Positions 25,487 through 38,606 are shown, counted from the stretch's first letter. The stretch: 64,000 bases of DNA from Nicotiana tabacum (GCF_000715075.1 NC_134087.1:156103436-156167435), one strand, 5' to 3'. Notes: generated by a model from the sequence alone, not told the origin. Program-made: numbers and translations.

Positions 25487-28400
25487 TTTAACGACCCGAC
25501 CTGTCGTTTTTTAGCATTTCCATCTCGTTCAGCTATTTGAAGTCTTAATTAGTGTCATTTTGTGTATCATGACATGCAAGTGTGGTCTAGTTTTGTTTTC
25601 AGATGATTCAAAATTTAATTGAAAGAACAATCCATGTTTTGGAAGCTTAAGTTGAATAAATGGACCGGATGGTAAAATACCCCAGAATGGGTTTTTAATG
25701 ATTCCAATAGCTCTGTATGGTAATTTTGGACTTAGGAGCGTGTCCGGAATTCTTTTTGGAAGTCTACAGTTAAATTAGGCTTGAAATGGCGAAAATAGGA
25801 AATTTGAGTTTGGAAGTTTGACCGGGGAGTTGACTTTTTGATATCAGGATTTAAATACAATTCTGAAAATTTGAACAACTCCGTTATATCATTTATGACT
25901 TATGTGCAAAATTTGAGGTCAATCGGAATTGATTTGATAGGTTTCGGCATCGAATGTAGAAATTGAAATTTGTTAGTTTTGAATGGGCTTGAATTGGGGT
26001 TGATTCATGTTTTAGTATTGTTCAATGTAATTTGAGATATCGACTAAGTTTGTGTCATATTATGTATCTTTTTTAGTACATTTGGTTGGGGTCCTTTGTG
26101 GCTCAGATGAGTTTTGGAAAAGTTTTTGGAAGAAATTGGTATTTTGAGCATAAACATGGAATGATCCAAAGGTTCATTTTTAGTTCTAGAGATTAAAATT
26201 TGATTTCGAGACTTTTGAAATTTTTATAATGAATTATAGGAGCGATCCGAAAAGTTTGGTCTAATTTCGTAAAGTCACGATTGAGTTTTTGTTGTGAAAC
26301 ATGGGTTAATTATTTAACAAGCAAAATGGGTATCACACTAATAAAATGAGCTCCAAATTGAGTTTTGATTGAAGTACTAGGTCCGTATTATTATTTGTGA
26401 CTTATAGGAACAAGAATCGTCAAATTCCGAGTTCGTATGATGGAGTTAGAGCATTTTTAGTGAAATTAAAGACTGCTGATGCAGCAGGATCTGGTGCGCA
26501 CCTTTATCAACCAGATTGGACACTTTTAGCGACGGGAGTTGGGCTTTTAGCGACCAGAATTGTGTTTTTAATGTTGTTCTTGTTTTTTAGCCCATTTTGA
26601 CATTTTTGGGCGAAAGAACACGACCTGAGGCGATTTTTGAGCAAGAAATCATGAGAAATCTTGAGGTAAGTCACTTGTGATCATTTCTACTCCATAATAT
26701 TGAATTATCATCGAATAATCCAACTAGATTATATGTTTTTGAGGTGTAAATTGAGGATTTGGACAAGGGATTTGAAAATAAGATTTGAAGATTTGGAGGC
26801 CGAGTTGTAATCGAAATTTAGTAATTTTGGTATGGTTGGACTCGTGGTTGAATGGATTGTCGGATTTTGTGAGTTTCATCGGATTCCGAGATGTGGGCCC
26901 CACAGGCAATTTTTAGTTAAATTTCGGATTATTGTGAAAAATTAATATTTTTACATGGAATTAATTTATATAAATTGTATTGACTGAATCACATTAATTG
27001 TGGCTAGATTCAAGGCGCCGATTTACGAGGCAAGGGCATAGCGGAGTAAAGAACTTCATGGTTTGAGATAAGTAACTCTTTTAAACTTAGTGGTGAGGGT
27101 ATGAAACCCCGAATTATGTGTTATGTGATTGATGTTGAGGTGGCGCACATGCTAGGTGACGGGCGTGTGGGTGTGCACCCTGTGAATGGCGACTTTGTTG
27201 TTTCCAGGACACTGTGTAGTGGTCCTACTTTGTTGATATCTGTGTTTTCACCATGTGATAAGTAATTTGAGTTGTATATCATGTTAGATATCATGTTTAG
27301 GCTTTATGCCGATATTGTTGGGACCCATAGTGGTTGTTTATTGCTGTCATCTCACTGATTTCATTGATATTTCATATTCAGTCATATACATTTATTCATA
27401 TAATATCTCTGTCTTAGTTGTTATTATTGATACATTATATTATTGGGCTGATTTTCATGATATTTGGATCCCGAGAGACTGGAGAGAGTGATGACTGAGT
27501 GAGGCCGAGGGCCTAATTGTGAGGATGATTATGGGATCGGGATGCACGTCGCAACATGTTGTTACTCATTTATGACTGAGTGAGGCCGAGGGCCTGATTG
27601 ATTTATGCCACGAGATGGCTTGTTATAGCGCTTGGGCTGAAGGAGCCCCTCCGGAGTCTACACACCCCAGTGAGCGCATGTACTTACTGAGTGCGAGTGC
27701 CGAGTGACTTGGGAGGATTGAGTGATTGTGAGGCATGAGTAACTGTGAGGATTGAGTGACTGAGGGAATTGAGTGACAGGGAGGACTGAGTGAATTGATA
27801 CTCTAAGAGTATGCATATGGTTTTGTCACTATTTTGCATTGCATTGGCATGCACATTGAAATATAGGCATAGAGATGTACTTTCCTCATGACATTTGAAA
27901 AATGAAATCTCCTATTTTGAAAGAAAGTTTTATGGGAAAGATCATAGTTTTCAGACTTACTCATATTTTGGTGATTTCAGTGAAAAGAATTGAGTTTTAC
28001 TATTATACTCGAAAAGAATTTTTTTTGGAACTGTGAACGAGTTGAGCATTTTATTATTGAGTTATTCCTTGTGATGCTTTAATTATATTTTTATGAGATG
28101 TTACTGGATATTGGTGTGGACTCTAACCTTGGTACAAACTCGTCACTACTTTCAACCTAAGTTTAGGTTTGTTACTTATTGAGTACATGGGGTCGGTTGT
28201 ACTCATACTACACTTCCTGCACATTGCGTGCAGATTTCGGTTGTCGACGTTGCTGTGTTCGATGGGAGCTGACTTGGAAAATGTATCGGTGTCACTGTTG
28301 TAGCTGCCTCTTGTTCATGGTAGCCTTAGAATTTTAAACTCTATTTATGTATTTGTCAAACAGATGATGTATTTTTTTTTCATATCAGCTTTGTAAACTC

Positions 28401-28562
28401 TATTCTTAGAAGCTCTTGATTTGTACTGCTAGTCCTGGGGAAGTGTATAAGAGATCATTTATTTTTCCTCAGTAAGTTATATTGTATTGGACTTGATGAG
28501 TTCGCTTACCAAGCCGGATGGGTTAGGTACCATCACGACTAGTTAGATTTTAGGTTGTGACA
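25487..28562 (+). mobile_element. Element C: solo LTR inserted in element B
   Basis: Starts TTTAACGACCCGACC (first bases probably TGT originally) and ends GGTTGTGACA. The flanks are ACGGT (25482-25486) and ATGGT (28563-28567), a 5-bp duplication with one CG-to-TG change. Removing C rejoins the B pol frame from WPKP to the LGLAGYY connection. There is no primer site, gag or pol inside, so it is a solo LTR (3.1 kb) left by LTR-LTR recombination. It has GAGGCCGAGGGCC repeats (27490-27610) and the GTACATGGGGTCGG block (about 28183) seen in the A LTR. The ORFs inside are noise. Confidence 0.88.
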
Positions 28563-29331
28563 ATGGTTTGGGCCAACTCTGAACCACCTCTATCTTCTTC
28601 GGATCATCCTGAATACCCTTGATGGACACTACGTGCCCCAAGAAAGCCACTGAACTGAGCCTAAACTCACACTTGGAGAATTTTGCATAAAACTTCCCCT
28701 CTCTCAATCTATGTAACACAACTCTCAAATGCACTGTATGTTCCTCCTAACTACGTGAATATACAAGAATATCATCAATGAAGACTATGACAAACGAGTC
28801 AAGATAAGGCCGAAACACACTGTTCATCAAATGCATGAACGCTGATGGGGCATTGGTCAGTCCAAAAGACATCACCAAGAACTCATAATGACCATATCGG
28901 GTCTTGAAAGTTGTCTTAAGAATATTTGAGTCCCTGATCTTCAACTGGTGATAACTTGAATGGAGATCAATCTTGGAGAACACTCTCGCTCCCTGAAGTT
29001 GGTCGAATAAAATATCAATGCGAGGCAAAGGATACTTGTTCTTAATTGTTGATTTGTTCAATTGCCTATAATCAATGCACATCCTCATAGTACCATCCTT
29101 CTTCTTCACAAATAGAACCGGCGCACCCCAAGGTGACACACTAGGCTGAATGAACAATTTATTAAGGAGTTCCTGAAGCTGTTTCTTTAATTCCTTCAAC
29201 TCTACTAGTGCCATATGATACGGCAGAATAGAAATGGGTTGAGTGCCCGGCAATAGGTCAATACCAAAATCAATGTCCCTGTCTAGTGGCATGCCCGATA
29301 GGTCTGCAGGAAACACATCAGGAAAATCCAT
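28563..29331 (-). pseudogene. Element B reverse transcriptase
   Basis: ORF 29331-28747 reads [69 protein letters not shown] and the active-site [11 protein letters not shown]. After one TAG (28744-28746) it continues EEHTVHLRVVLHRLREGKFY and VAFLGHVVSIKGIQ until C cuts it at 28563. A full RT core with all motifs in order, broken mainly by one stop and the insertion. Confidence 0.92.
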
Positions 29332-30043
29332 ACAACTGGAATAGAATCATATTGGGAGTCTCAGCACCGACATCCCTCATAAAGGCTAGATACGAAAGAC
29401 AACCCTTCCCAACCATACGTTGGGCTTTCAATAATGAGATCACTCTACTAGGAACATAATCATTCACACCTCGCCACTCGATCTATGGCACACCCGGTAT
29501 AGCCAATGTGACTGTCTTAACATGACAGTCTAGAATAGCACGACAAGGAGATAGCCAATCCATGCCCAAAATGACATCGAAATCCACCATACAAAATAAT
29601 AAAAGATCCACACGGGTCTCCAAACCCTTAATAGTCACCATACATGACTGGTACACACGGTCTACATTAACAGTATCGCCCACCGGGGTAGATACATGAA
29701 CAAGCGAAGCAAGAAACTCATGGGGCGTACCCAAATAATGAGCAAAGTATGATGACACATAAGAAAAGGTTGAACCGGGATCAAATAATACAGAGGCATC
29801 TTTGTGGCAGACTGAAACAATACCTGTAATAACAGCATCTGAAGCAATAGCATCGGGTATGCCTGGAAGTGCATAGAAACGGGCCTGACCGCCACCTGAT
29901 CGACCTTCCCCTCTAGGGCGACCCCTAAGTGACTGACCGCCACCCCTAGCTGGCTGGGTGGTGGTGAAGTAACTGGCACTGAAGTCGATGGCTGACCCCT
30001 CTGCTGAGATAAACTCGCAAGACGACGAGGGAACTACCTCCAC
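29332..30043 (-). pseudogene. Element B protease
   Basis: Open frame 30043-29483. The GGGQSLRGRPRGEGRSGGG linker leads to SVLFDPGSTFSYVSSYFAHY, the retropepsin active site in its Tekay form. VDFDVILGMDWLSPCRAILD (about 29580) is the conserved flap/C-terminal block and KTVTLAIPGVP ends the frame. The TAG after it (about 29481) breaks the link to RT. This protease frame itself has no internal stop. Confidence 0.9.
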
Positions 30044-31353
30044 ATATGACCCATCTCACCACACTCATAACAAATCCAGGTGCTGGAGAAGGGGAATGAA
30101 TGGAACCCCTCACACTGGAGTGACTAGCAGATGCACTCGGCATAGAAAAGTCCTGAACTGATGGAGCACGGGTCGAACTCTAAGCTGTAAGGGCACTAAG
30201 TGATGACTGGCCTTGATAAAAATTATGAGAACCATGACCCAACGATGCCCCACGATAACCTGGGCGAGCTGGCTGAGCATGCCTGAATGGACGGCCTCTG
30301 CCGCGCTGAAGCTGACCTCTCGAAGGAGAACCACTATAACTACCAGATCCCCGAGGCCTCATGGCCTCCCCCTCCTCTCGCTCCTGGCGATGAACAGACT
30401 CAATCTCACTGGCAATATCCATAACCTCCTCGAAAGTAGCACCAATCACCTTTTCCCTAGTCATGAGAATACGAAGCTGATAAGTGAGGCCATCAACAAA
30501 CCTCCAAATCCTCTCTCTATCTGACGGAACCATCCAAATAGCATGATGAGCTAACTCGAAGAACCTCATCTCATACTGCATCACAATCATCTCCCCTCTG
30601 ACGTAACCACTCAAACTCCCTACACAGCTCTTCTCTGCGGGACTACGGCACATACTTCTTCAAAAAGAGAACGAAGAACTGATGCCAGGTAAGGGGTGCT
30701 GCACCAACAGGCCTACACCTCTCAAAAGTCTCCCACCAAGTGAAGGCAGCTCCAGAAAACTGATAAGTAGTGAAAGCGACCCCGATGGTCTCCAGAATAC
30801 CCGCTGTACGAAGCATCCTCTGGCACTTATCTAAGAAATCCTAGGCATCCTCGCCCTCTGCACCACGAAAGGTCGGAGGCTGAAGTCTACCAAACCTCTC
30901 CAACCTACGCTGCTCATCCTCCGGCATAGTAGGAACTACATAGTCCTGAGCAGCAGCAACCGACTGGGCTAGATGTGCCCCTAGCATCTGAAGTCCTTGC
31001 ACGACCTGCTCAGGTGTGCGACCGGCAGGAGTTTGATTGCCTTCCCCGGCCTGAGAAGTAGCTGCGACTGTAGTGGCTAAAACCGCCTGATCTAAGATAG
31101 TACAAACTGATAAGATCTGAGCCAAGGCCTCCTAAAGACCCGAAATTACAATGGGCACAGCCGGTGCCTGAGCTGGTTCTGCAGGAGCGTCCATAACTGG
31201 GACCTGATCCTGAACTGGGGCAGTTGGTGGATCTGCAGGTGCTGCCCTAGTTGCTCTACCCCTACCACGACCACGACCACATCCTCGGCCTTTGGTGGCC
31301 ATAGCTGGTGGTACTGGTGGTCGTCCATCCATATTGGTAGCGCATAACCTCAC
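30044..31353 (-). pseudogene. Element B gag
   Basis: The likely start is in 31353-31132 (MDGRPPVPPAMATKGRG or the MATKGRG inside it), followed by an RG-rich segment. A TAG (31129-31131) leads to EALAQIL...; LERFGRLQPPTFRGAEGEDA ends at another TAG (30841-30843), after which DFLDKCQRMLRTAGI continues capsid. A frameshift near 30645 leads to ORF 30653-30180. The zinc knuckle near 30040-30085 reads CYECGEMGHMWR, stop, F: the last cysteine is phenylalanine and the preceding codon is TAG, so zinc binding is lost. Confidence 0.85.
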
Positions 31354-31538
31354 TCTGTGAGAGAATAGAACAATAGAAGTTTAGTACTCGGATCAACAAA
31401 TTCGCACGACAAGAACTTCAAGAATATGAAGCTTTCCTAAAGGTTCTGCATCCTCTCGAGGATAAATATAGACTTCTCCGTACCGATCTGCAAGACTCTA
31501 GTAAACCTACTTATGACTCGTGAGACCTATGTAACCTA

Positions 31539-31551
31539 GGCTCTGATACCA
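31539..31551 (-). other. Primer-binding site of element B (tRNA-iMet type)
   Basis: On the minus strand TGGTATCAGAGCC, three bases after the LTR end; a perfect match to the usual plant initiator-Met complement. Confidence 0.92.
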
Positions 31552-31554
31552 ACT

Positions 31555-34265
31555 TGTCACGACCCTAAACCCCAAACCCGATCGTGATGGCGCCTCTCGT
31601 GAAGACAAGGCCAGCTGACACTTCCCATTTCCAATTATCAATAGTTAAGCATTTAGAAAAAGTCTAAACATGGTTAAATAAACCAAAATTAAGCAAATGA
31701 TAGTATGATATGCGGAATACATCCCAAACACAGCCCAATATCAGGGTGTCACTATTCATGAGCATCTATAAAACCTAATATAAGTCTGAAGAGTCTACAA
31801 ACTATTACAAATGTCTGATAAGAGATAGAAATGACAAAGAGGGAGGCACACGGGACTGCGGACGTCAAGCAGCTACCTCGTGGACTCCTATATCTGCCGG
31901 GAGATCTCAACTCATACTGGCAGGATCCTCAACACCTGAATCTGCACACGGGGTGCAGGGAGTAAAGTGAGTAGTCCAACTCAGTGAGTAACAAATGTAA
32001 ATAAAGACTGAAAGCAAGAAATCACGTAAAGCACAAAGCATTCTATAATGAAGCAGTAAAACTATTTAAAAAAATCAGTGAATCAGTGAAAGATATGTAA
32101 AATTCCTTAATATCAAATGTAATTTCATGAAAAGCCTTTTTCAACAAATAAGCAGGTAATGGACAGTTAATTAAGAAAATAACCACATAAAGGTTCACCC
32201 CTCGGGCACAGTATCCACTATTCTGCCCCTTGGGCAACATCTCAGAACAATACCAGCCCCTCGGGCTTAATATCACATCACAATGGGTACCCGCGCTCAC
32301 TGGGGGTGTACAGACTCCTAGAGAGGCCCTTTACGGCCCAAGCGCAATATCAGGCCACCTCGTGGCATTATTACTAGGCCCTCGGCCTCATGAATCAAGC
32401 CACCTTGCGGCGTACATATCTCAGGCCCTTGGCCTCATAATCAGTATCAAATGTTTCCTCACAACATACGCCCTCGGCCTTACTCAATCAAAATCCTCAC
32501 AAGCCACTCGAGCAATAGAAAAACGTGATTCTCAGCCCAAAAATATCATTTAAAAGAACATGTAAGTGTTAAAATAGATTAAACATGGCTGAGTACGAAA
32601 ACCAGTGAAATATAACATGATTGAGTTCAGTAAAAAGTCAAAACAGTGAGGAAATACCAGTAAAAATCCCTGAAGTATTCAAATAGTTGGCAAAAGGCTC
32701 AAATATGGCATTCAACCCAATTCATGATAATAGCAAATATATTTCAGTCAAATACGCGGCAAAATAGTCATTCTGGACGGACTAAGTCACAATACCCAAT
32801 AGTGTACGATCCCACGCTTGTCATCAAGCGTGTGTGTCACCTCAATAAAGCACTACGATATGCGAGTCCGGGGTTTCATACCCTTAGAACATCATTTAAA
32901 ATCATTACTCACCTCGAACCGGTAAAATCTCTAGCTCGCGATGCCTTTGCCCCTCAAATCGGCATCCACTCGCGTCGAATCTATCAAAAATCAGAACGAG
33001 GAAGTTTGCTTAGGGAACGAAGCCCAAGCAAAAATAATCAATTTACAACATACCCGACCCCTGGGCCCACGTCTCAGATTCGATAATTTTTAAATCAATA
33101 GATTCCTTATCTCCCCACAAGTTCATATATATCAAAAGTTCTGAAATCCAACCCCAAATGGTCCTTCAAATCCTCAATTAAAGGTCTATGTTTCCAAGCC
33201 CTAGTTTCCCAAATTTTCACCCTTAATTTCCATGACTTCTAACACTAATCCGTGTAATAATAACATAGGAACGAGTTTTAGCTCCGAATTCCTTACCTCA
33301 ATGAAGTTCCCTTGAAATCCCTCTTTCAAATCGTCCAAAAAGCTCCAAAGCCGAAGTCAAAAATGGTGAAATAGCTCAATTTTGCGAAGGCCACAATTTA
33401 TACATTATGCCCAGACCATTTTGCATCTGTGGTCCCATACCCGCTTCTGCGGTACCGCATATGCGGTCATTCATCCGCTTCTGCGAAAATCACTTACACG
33501 GCCAACTGCATCTACGATTCCTAACAACTCCTCAATAATCCGCTTCTGCGGCTCCTCTTCCACATGTGCGGCATCGCACCTGCGGTCCCCAAATCCGTGG
33601 GTGCGGAAATACCAAAATCAGCAAAAGTTCAACAGCTACAAACATTCCTCAAACTCCCCATCAACCATCTGAAATCACCCCGAGGCCCCCGGGACCTCAA
33701 CCAAAAGCATAAACATATCCTAATACCTTATTCAAACTTGTACCAATCTTCAAAATACCTCAAACAACATCAAATCAACCAAAACATATCGGATTCAAGC
33801 CAAATTTTCTAAAATATTTTGAATTTCTCTTTTGATCAAAAACCCAACCAAACGACTTCCTATGTCATCTCATACTGCAACTCTCAAAATTCCATTCTGA
33901 CCCCTATATCAAAATCTCGCCTACCAACCGAAAATTGCCAAAATATCAACTTCGGTAATTCAAGCCTAAATCTACTTCGAACTTCTTAAACTCCTTCCGA
34001 TCATGCTCTTAAGTCATAAATCATCTCCCGAAGCTAACCGAATCATCAGAACTCACATCTGAGCCCTCTAATACACAAGTCAACATCCGATTGACTTTTC
34101 CAACTTAAACTCACTCTAAAGGGACTAAGTGTTTCAAACCTTACCAAATCCTTTCCGAACTCGATCCGACCGACCCGATACCACATAACACGAATAACAA
34201 AGCATAAAGAAGTAGAAATGGGGAAAAAAGCGATAACTCATGAGACGTCTGGCCGGGTCGTCATA
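31555..34265 (-). mobile_element. 5' LTR of element B
   Basis: On the plus strand from TGTCACGACC to GGGTCGTCATA (the terminal CA has become TA). It is about 117 bp shorter than the other copy because of small deletions, among them one in the palindrome array near 33505 and one near 33860. Confidence 0.88.
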
Positions 34266-35289
34266 GATAGGCTGACCAAGTCAGTGCATTTCATTCCTAT
34301 GGAAGTTACCTATTCTTTAGAGCGGTTGGTAGATATATATATATTCACGAGATTGTCCGCCTTCAGGGTGTGCCCGTGTCTGTCATATCTGATCAAGGTA
34401 CGTAGTTCACCTTGCATTTTTGGAGGGTAGTACAGTGTAAGTTGGGCATGCAGGTTTAGGTCAGCACAACATTTTATCCTCAGACAGACAGATAGTCCGA
34501 GCGCACTATTCAAATATTGGAGGATATGCTCCGTGATTGTGTTATAGAGTTCGTACGTTATTGGGATCAGCTCTTGCCACTTGCGGAGTTTGCCTACAAT
34601 AATAGCTACAATTCGAGCATACAGATGGCTCGCTATGGGGCATTATATGGTAGGCGGTGTCGATTGCAGGTTGGATGATTCGAGTAGGGGGAGGCTCGAT
34701 TGTTGGGTACGGATTTGGTACAGGATGCCTTGATAAGGTCAAGATTATTCAGGATCAACTTCGCACAGCCTAATCCAGGCAGAAGAGTTATGCCGACCGT
34801 AGAGTTCGTGATGTTGCATTCATGGTCGGAGAGCGGGTATTGCTTCGAGTTTCACCCATGAAAGGTGTAATGAGGTTCGGAAAGAAGGGCAAGTTGAGCC
34901 CTAAATACATCGGACCTTTTAAGATTCTTTAGGGAGTAGGTGAGGTGGCTTACAAGCTCGCATTGCCACCCAGTTTATCAGCAGTTCATCCGGTATTCCA
35001 CGTGTCCATGCTCCGAAAGTATCACGGCGATCCATCCCATGTGTTAGATTTTAGCTCTGTCCAAATAGACAAAGATTTGACTTATGAGGAGGAGACGGTG
35101 GCTATTCTAGCCCGACAGGTTTGTCATTTGAGATCGAAGATTTATCCTTCAGTTCGAGTGGAGTGGAGAGGCCAGCCCGTAAAGGAAGCTACTTGGGAGT
35201 CCGATTCGAACATGCGGAGTAGATGTCCCTACCTTTTTTCCAACCCAGGTACTTTTCTATGTCTGTTCGAGAACGAACAGTTGTTTTAG
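34266..35289 (+). pseudogene. Element A integrase, C-terminal part
   Basis: Resumes at DRLTKSVHFIPMEVTYSLER, with the second catalytic Asp in a SDQGT segment (about 34390) and the Glu in SERT (about 34500). MKGVMRFGKKGKLSP follows (about 34858), then GPFKIL, a stop, and GVGEVAYKLALPPSL (GPY/F). Open frame 34945-35289 holds VHPVFHVSMLRKYHGDPSHV, the chromodomain-like WRGQPVKEATWESDS and a natural stop just before the polypurine tract. Several TAG stops and frameshifts lie between 34400 and 34800. Confidence 0.88.
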
Positions 35290-35299
35290 AGGTGGAGAA
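35286..35299 (+). other. Polypurine tract of element A
   Basis: TTAGAGGTGGAGAA directly before the 3' LTR start TGTGACAAC. Confidence 0.75.
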
Positions 35300-38169
35300 T
35301 GTGACAACTCGGTAGGTCAACTTATGGTTTTGAACCTAACTTGGAGCTTCGAAGTTTTAAATATCTCATTTTATCCCTCCTCGATTTGTGTCCACAGTCT
35401 GGACATGTTTCCGAAAAGCTTTTATGCTAAAAACTAATAAAATATGAAATTTTAGTAATGAAATACATTTGAGTTGACTTCGGTCAATATTTTTATCAAA
35501 CGGATCCGGATTCGTATTTTGACGGTCCCAATGGGTCCGCATTGTGGTTTAGGACTTGGGCGTATTCTTGGAATCGAATTCGGAAGTCCCTAGACCAAGT
35601 TATCAGACTTTGTAGAAATTTGAAAGTTAAAGTTAATAAATTTGAAATGTTTGACCAATGGTTTACTTTTTGGATATCGGGTATGTATTTTGGTTCCGGA
35701 ACCCGGTATAGGTCCAATACCATATTTGTGACTTGTCTGTGAAATTTGGTAAGAAACAGAGTTGGTTTGACGTGATTCGGATGTCCTGTTGTGAAATTCA
35801 AAGTTTCAAAGTTTTCTTGAAAATTTCAATAGATTTGGTGCCCAATTCGTAGTTCTAGGTGTTATTTTGGCGATTTGATCGCACGAGCAAGTTTGTATGA
35901 TAGTTTTAGACTAGTGTGCATGTTTGGTTTGGAGCCCAAAGGGCCCGAGTAAGTTTCGGATAGGCTACCGAGTGAAATTGGACTTAGAATTATTATTGGT
36001 ATTTCCAGTTCTGGTGCAGGCCTCTAATCTTGCATTTGCGAGATCAGGCATCACATTTGCAATCTCTGAGGGGTTCATATTTGTGAGCTACTCATCGCAA
36101 ATGCGAAGAGTAGCTGGGCCACATTGAGTACGCATTTGTGAAATATACTTCGCATATACGAAGTGCGACAGGAGGGGCGATGATCTCAAGTGCGATCAAG
36201 TGGTCGCATTTGTGGAGGGTCAGGCTATTCTTTGCATTTGCGAAGAAAGTATAAATGAGAAGGTCTTGGCAATTGCGATGGATTCTTCGCATTTGCGAGG
36301 CTCACATTTGCGAACCCCATATCGCAAATGCGTCATCTGCAACTGATCAAATATGACTTAGACGGGATTTTTTTTCGTTCTTCAAATTTTCAAACTCAAA
36401 AACCTTAGAAATGATTTTCCAAAGAACTTTTCTTCCCCAAATCCTTAGTAAGTTATTCTAAACTAGTTTCTTTCAATCTTTCACGATATTTCCTTAGATT
36501 TCAACAAAAAATCTTGTGTTTTCATGATGAAAATTGGAATTTTAGGTAGAATTAGGGATTTTTTAAATTTGCGATTTAGACCTCAAATTGAGGTCGGATT
36601 CCAAAATAAATTACATAATCGAGCTCGGGGGTGAATGGGTACTCGGGTTTTGGTCCAAATTTCGTGTTTGGATCAAGCGGGCCCGGATGTTGACATTTGT
36701 TGACTTTTTCAATAATAACCTAAATTGAATTCTTTACAATCGTGGGTAGTTCCTAAGGCTTAATTTAAATTGTTTGGTTGATAATTTGCTAGATTCTATT
36801 GGTTCGGAGGCTTGTTTGAAAGTCAAAGCCGTGGTTGAGCTTTGAATTGGCCTTTGGAGTGAGGTAAGTGTCGTGGTTAATCTTGACTTGAGAGATTAGG
36901 ACCTATTTGTCTATTTTCTACATGTTTAGATGTTGGGTACAACGTATATGTAATGTGATGAGTACTTATGTGTTGTTGTCAGGTTAAAGCATGCGGGTGG
37001 GGTTTGATTTCTTGTAATTATAGCTTCTTGATCATGTTATCCATGTTTAGACTTCTTATTATTAAATTGATCGTTCTTATCTTGTTTATCGTTGGTAATA
37101 ATTGAGAATTGATTGAAAAGTTGAGGTTGGTATTGTGAAACCAAATGTTGAAGTAAGGCTTGTTGTTATTATTCTATCTCCATATTGCTATTTGTTCATT
37201 GCTTCATGGTAAGAGAGAGTGTTAATGTCCGAAGGGTAATGCCGTGCCATATTGTGAGTGTTAATGCACGAAGGGTGATGTTATGCCATATTATGAGTGT
37301 TAATGAACGAAGAATGATGTCGTGCCATGTTGTGAGAGTTAATGCACGAAAGGGTGATGCCGTGCCATATCTGTTGATTTATATTGTGAGGTCGAGAGTA
37401 AAAGCACAAAGGTTGATGCCATGCAGTTTAATTATTTCACAGTGAAGTTGAGAGTAAAAGCACCAAGGGTGATACTGTGCACTTTTCTTTACTGTGCATA
37501 ATTATTTTCATTGGTTCAAGGCATAATGGATGTTCTAGTTATCATTGCTGATGTGATTCTCTTATCTTATATTCCTCTCAACATGTCCCTCTCCCTATAT
37601 TACTTGTCTAACTCTTATTTGTTGTTATTTTGTACATATACTATTAATTGTACAAGTTTATTATGTAGATGTCTTTTCATAGCCTCTTCACTACTTCGTC
37701 GAGGTTAGGCTCTTCACTTACGAGCACATGAGGTTGATTGTACTGATACAATACTCTGTACTTATATTGTGCAGATTTTGGTACCGGCCCTAGCTGATCG
37801 TGAGGTTAGCAACATGACTTGCTCGTTAGGAGATTCAAGGTAGATCTGTTGGTGCCCACAGACCCTGAAGTCTCTTCCTAGTCTTATTATTTTACTGTTT
37901 CTTTTCTTTCAGAACCGTGTATTTTCTTTCAGGCTCTGTTTGTAGTAAATCATAGTAGCTCGTGAGTAGTGACTCCAGATCCTAAATGTATCAGATATTA
38001 TGGGTTTTGTGTAATTCCGCAAATCCGTTTTAGCTTTTGTTTAGCTTAATTGTTCCTGTTATTAAAATTGACTGAAGTTGACTTAAGAATCCTCTAACGT
38101 TGGCTTGCCTAGTAAGTGAAATATTCGGCGCCAACACGATCTCGAAGGTGAAAATTCCGGGTCGTGACG
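35300..38169 (+). mobile_element. 3' LTR of element A
   Basis: Aligns with 13394-16338; starts TGTGACAACTCGG and ends GGGTCGTGAC plus a mutated last base (G for A). The palindrome array is at about 36030-36335 and the tandem repeat at 37205-37490. Followed by the CCATG duplication. Confidence 0.88.
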
Positions 38170-38527
38170 CCATGGAAGTAGAAATGAGTTACAAATCCAA
38201 CAAAAAGAAGATATCCTAATGAATTTGGATTTCGGATCTTCAAAGTTATTTTAATCTTTTGTCGTTCACACCAATGGTGTTCTTTTTCTTTTTTTTTTTT
38301 CTTTCTTTTGTTCGTTATTAAATTCAGCTAATTGTTAAATACATAGAAATTGGCATTCTTGAAATTATTTTTCTGAAACGTTGCCGTAATTCAACATATT
38401 CATTTGCAAGTGACAATGCTTAATCACGTGATATAAAGGATTAAAGGCAAAATACCAAAATTTTATATATGAATTTTGTATAATTATGTATATATTTTTC
38501 ATATACATACAATATACCAAGAAAAAT

Positions 38528-38529
<2 letters not shown>

Positions 38530-38602
<73 letters not shown>
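38530..38602. repeat. AT microsatellite
   Basis: About 72 bases of uninterrupted AT. Confidence 0.97.

Positions 38603-38606
<4 letters not shown>

Larger units (their letters stand above)
20478..34265 (-). mobile_element. Element B: Tekay/Del-like gypsy retrotransposon nested in A
   Basis: Minus-strand element with LTRs 31555-34265 (5') and 20478-23305 (3'). The flanks GATTG (20473-20477) and GATAG (34266-34270) form a 4/5 target-site duplication. Rejoining at this duplication restores the element A reading from MD to RLTKSVHF. The primer site is at 31539-31551 and the polypurine tract at 23306-23318. Pol is split by solo LTR C at 25486/28563. Gag, protease, RT, RNase H, integrase and the chromodomain-like tail are all recognisable but interrupted. 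Sampled LTR lines differ at about 1-6 of 60 positions. Confidence 0.9.
13394..38169 (+). mobile_element. Element A: Tekay/Del-like gypsy retrotransposon, split by element B
   Basis: The two LTRs (13394-16338 and 35300-38169) are flanked by a perfect 5-bp duplication CCATG (13389-13393 and 38170-38174). An initiator-Met tRNA primer site, gag, protease, RT, RNase H and integrase follow in gypsy order on the plus strand. The integrase is cut at 20477/34266 by element B. The C-terminal WRGQPVKEATWE block is the chromodomain-like tail of the Tekay/Del lineage. Without B the element is about 11 kb, normal for the family. In a sampled 60-base stretch the LTRs differ at about 11 positions, so it is older than B or H. 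Confidence 0.9.

Noticed and set aside
25487..28562. Element C as a complete retrotransposon
   Set aside because: No primer site, gag, pol or second LTR inside; a single LTR with duplication on both sides is a solo LTR.
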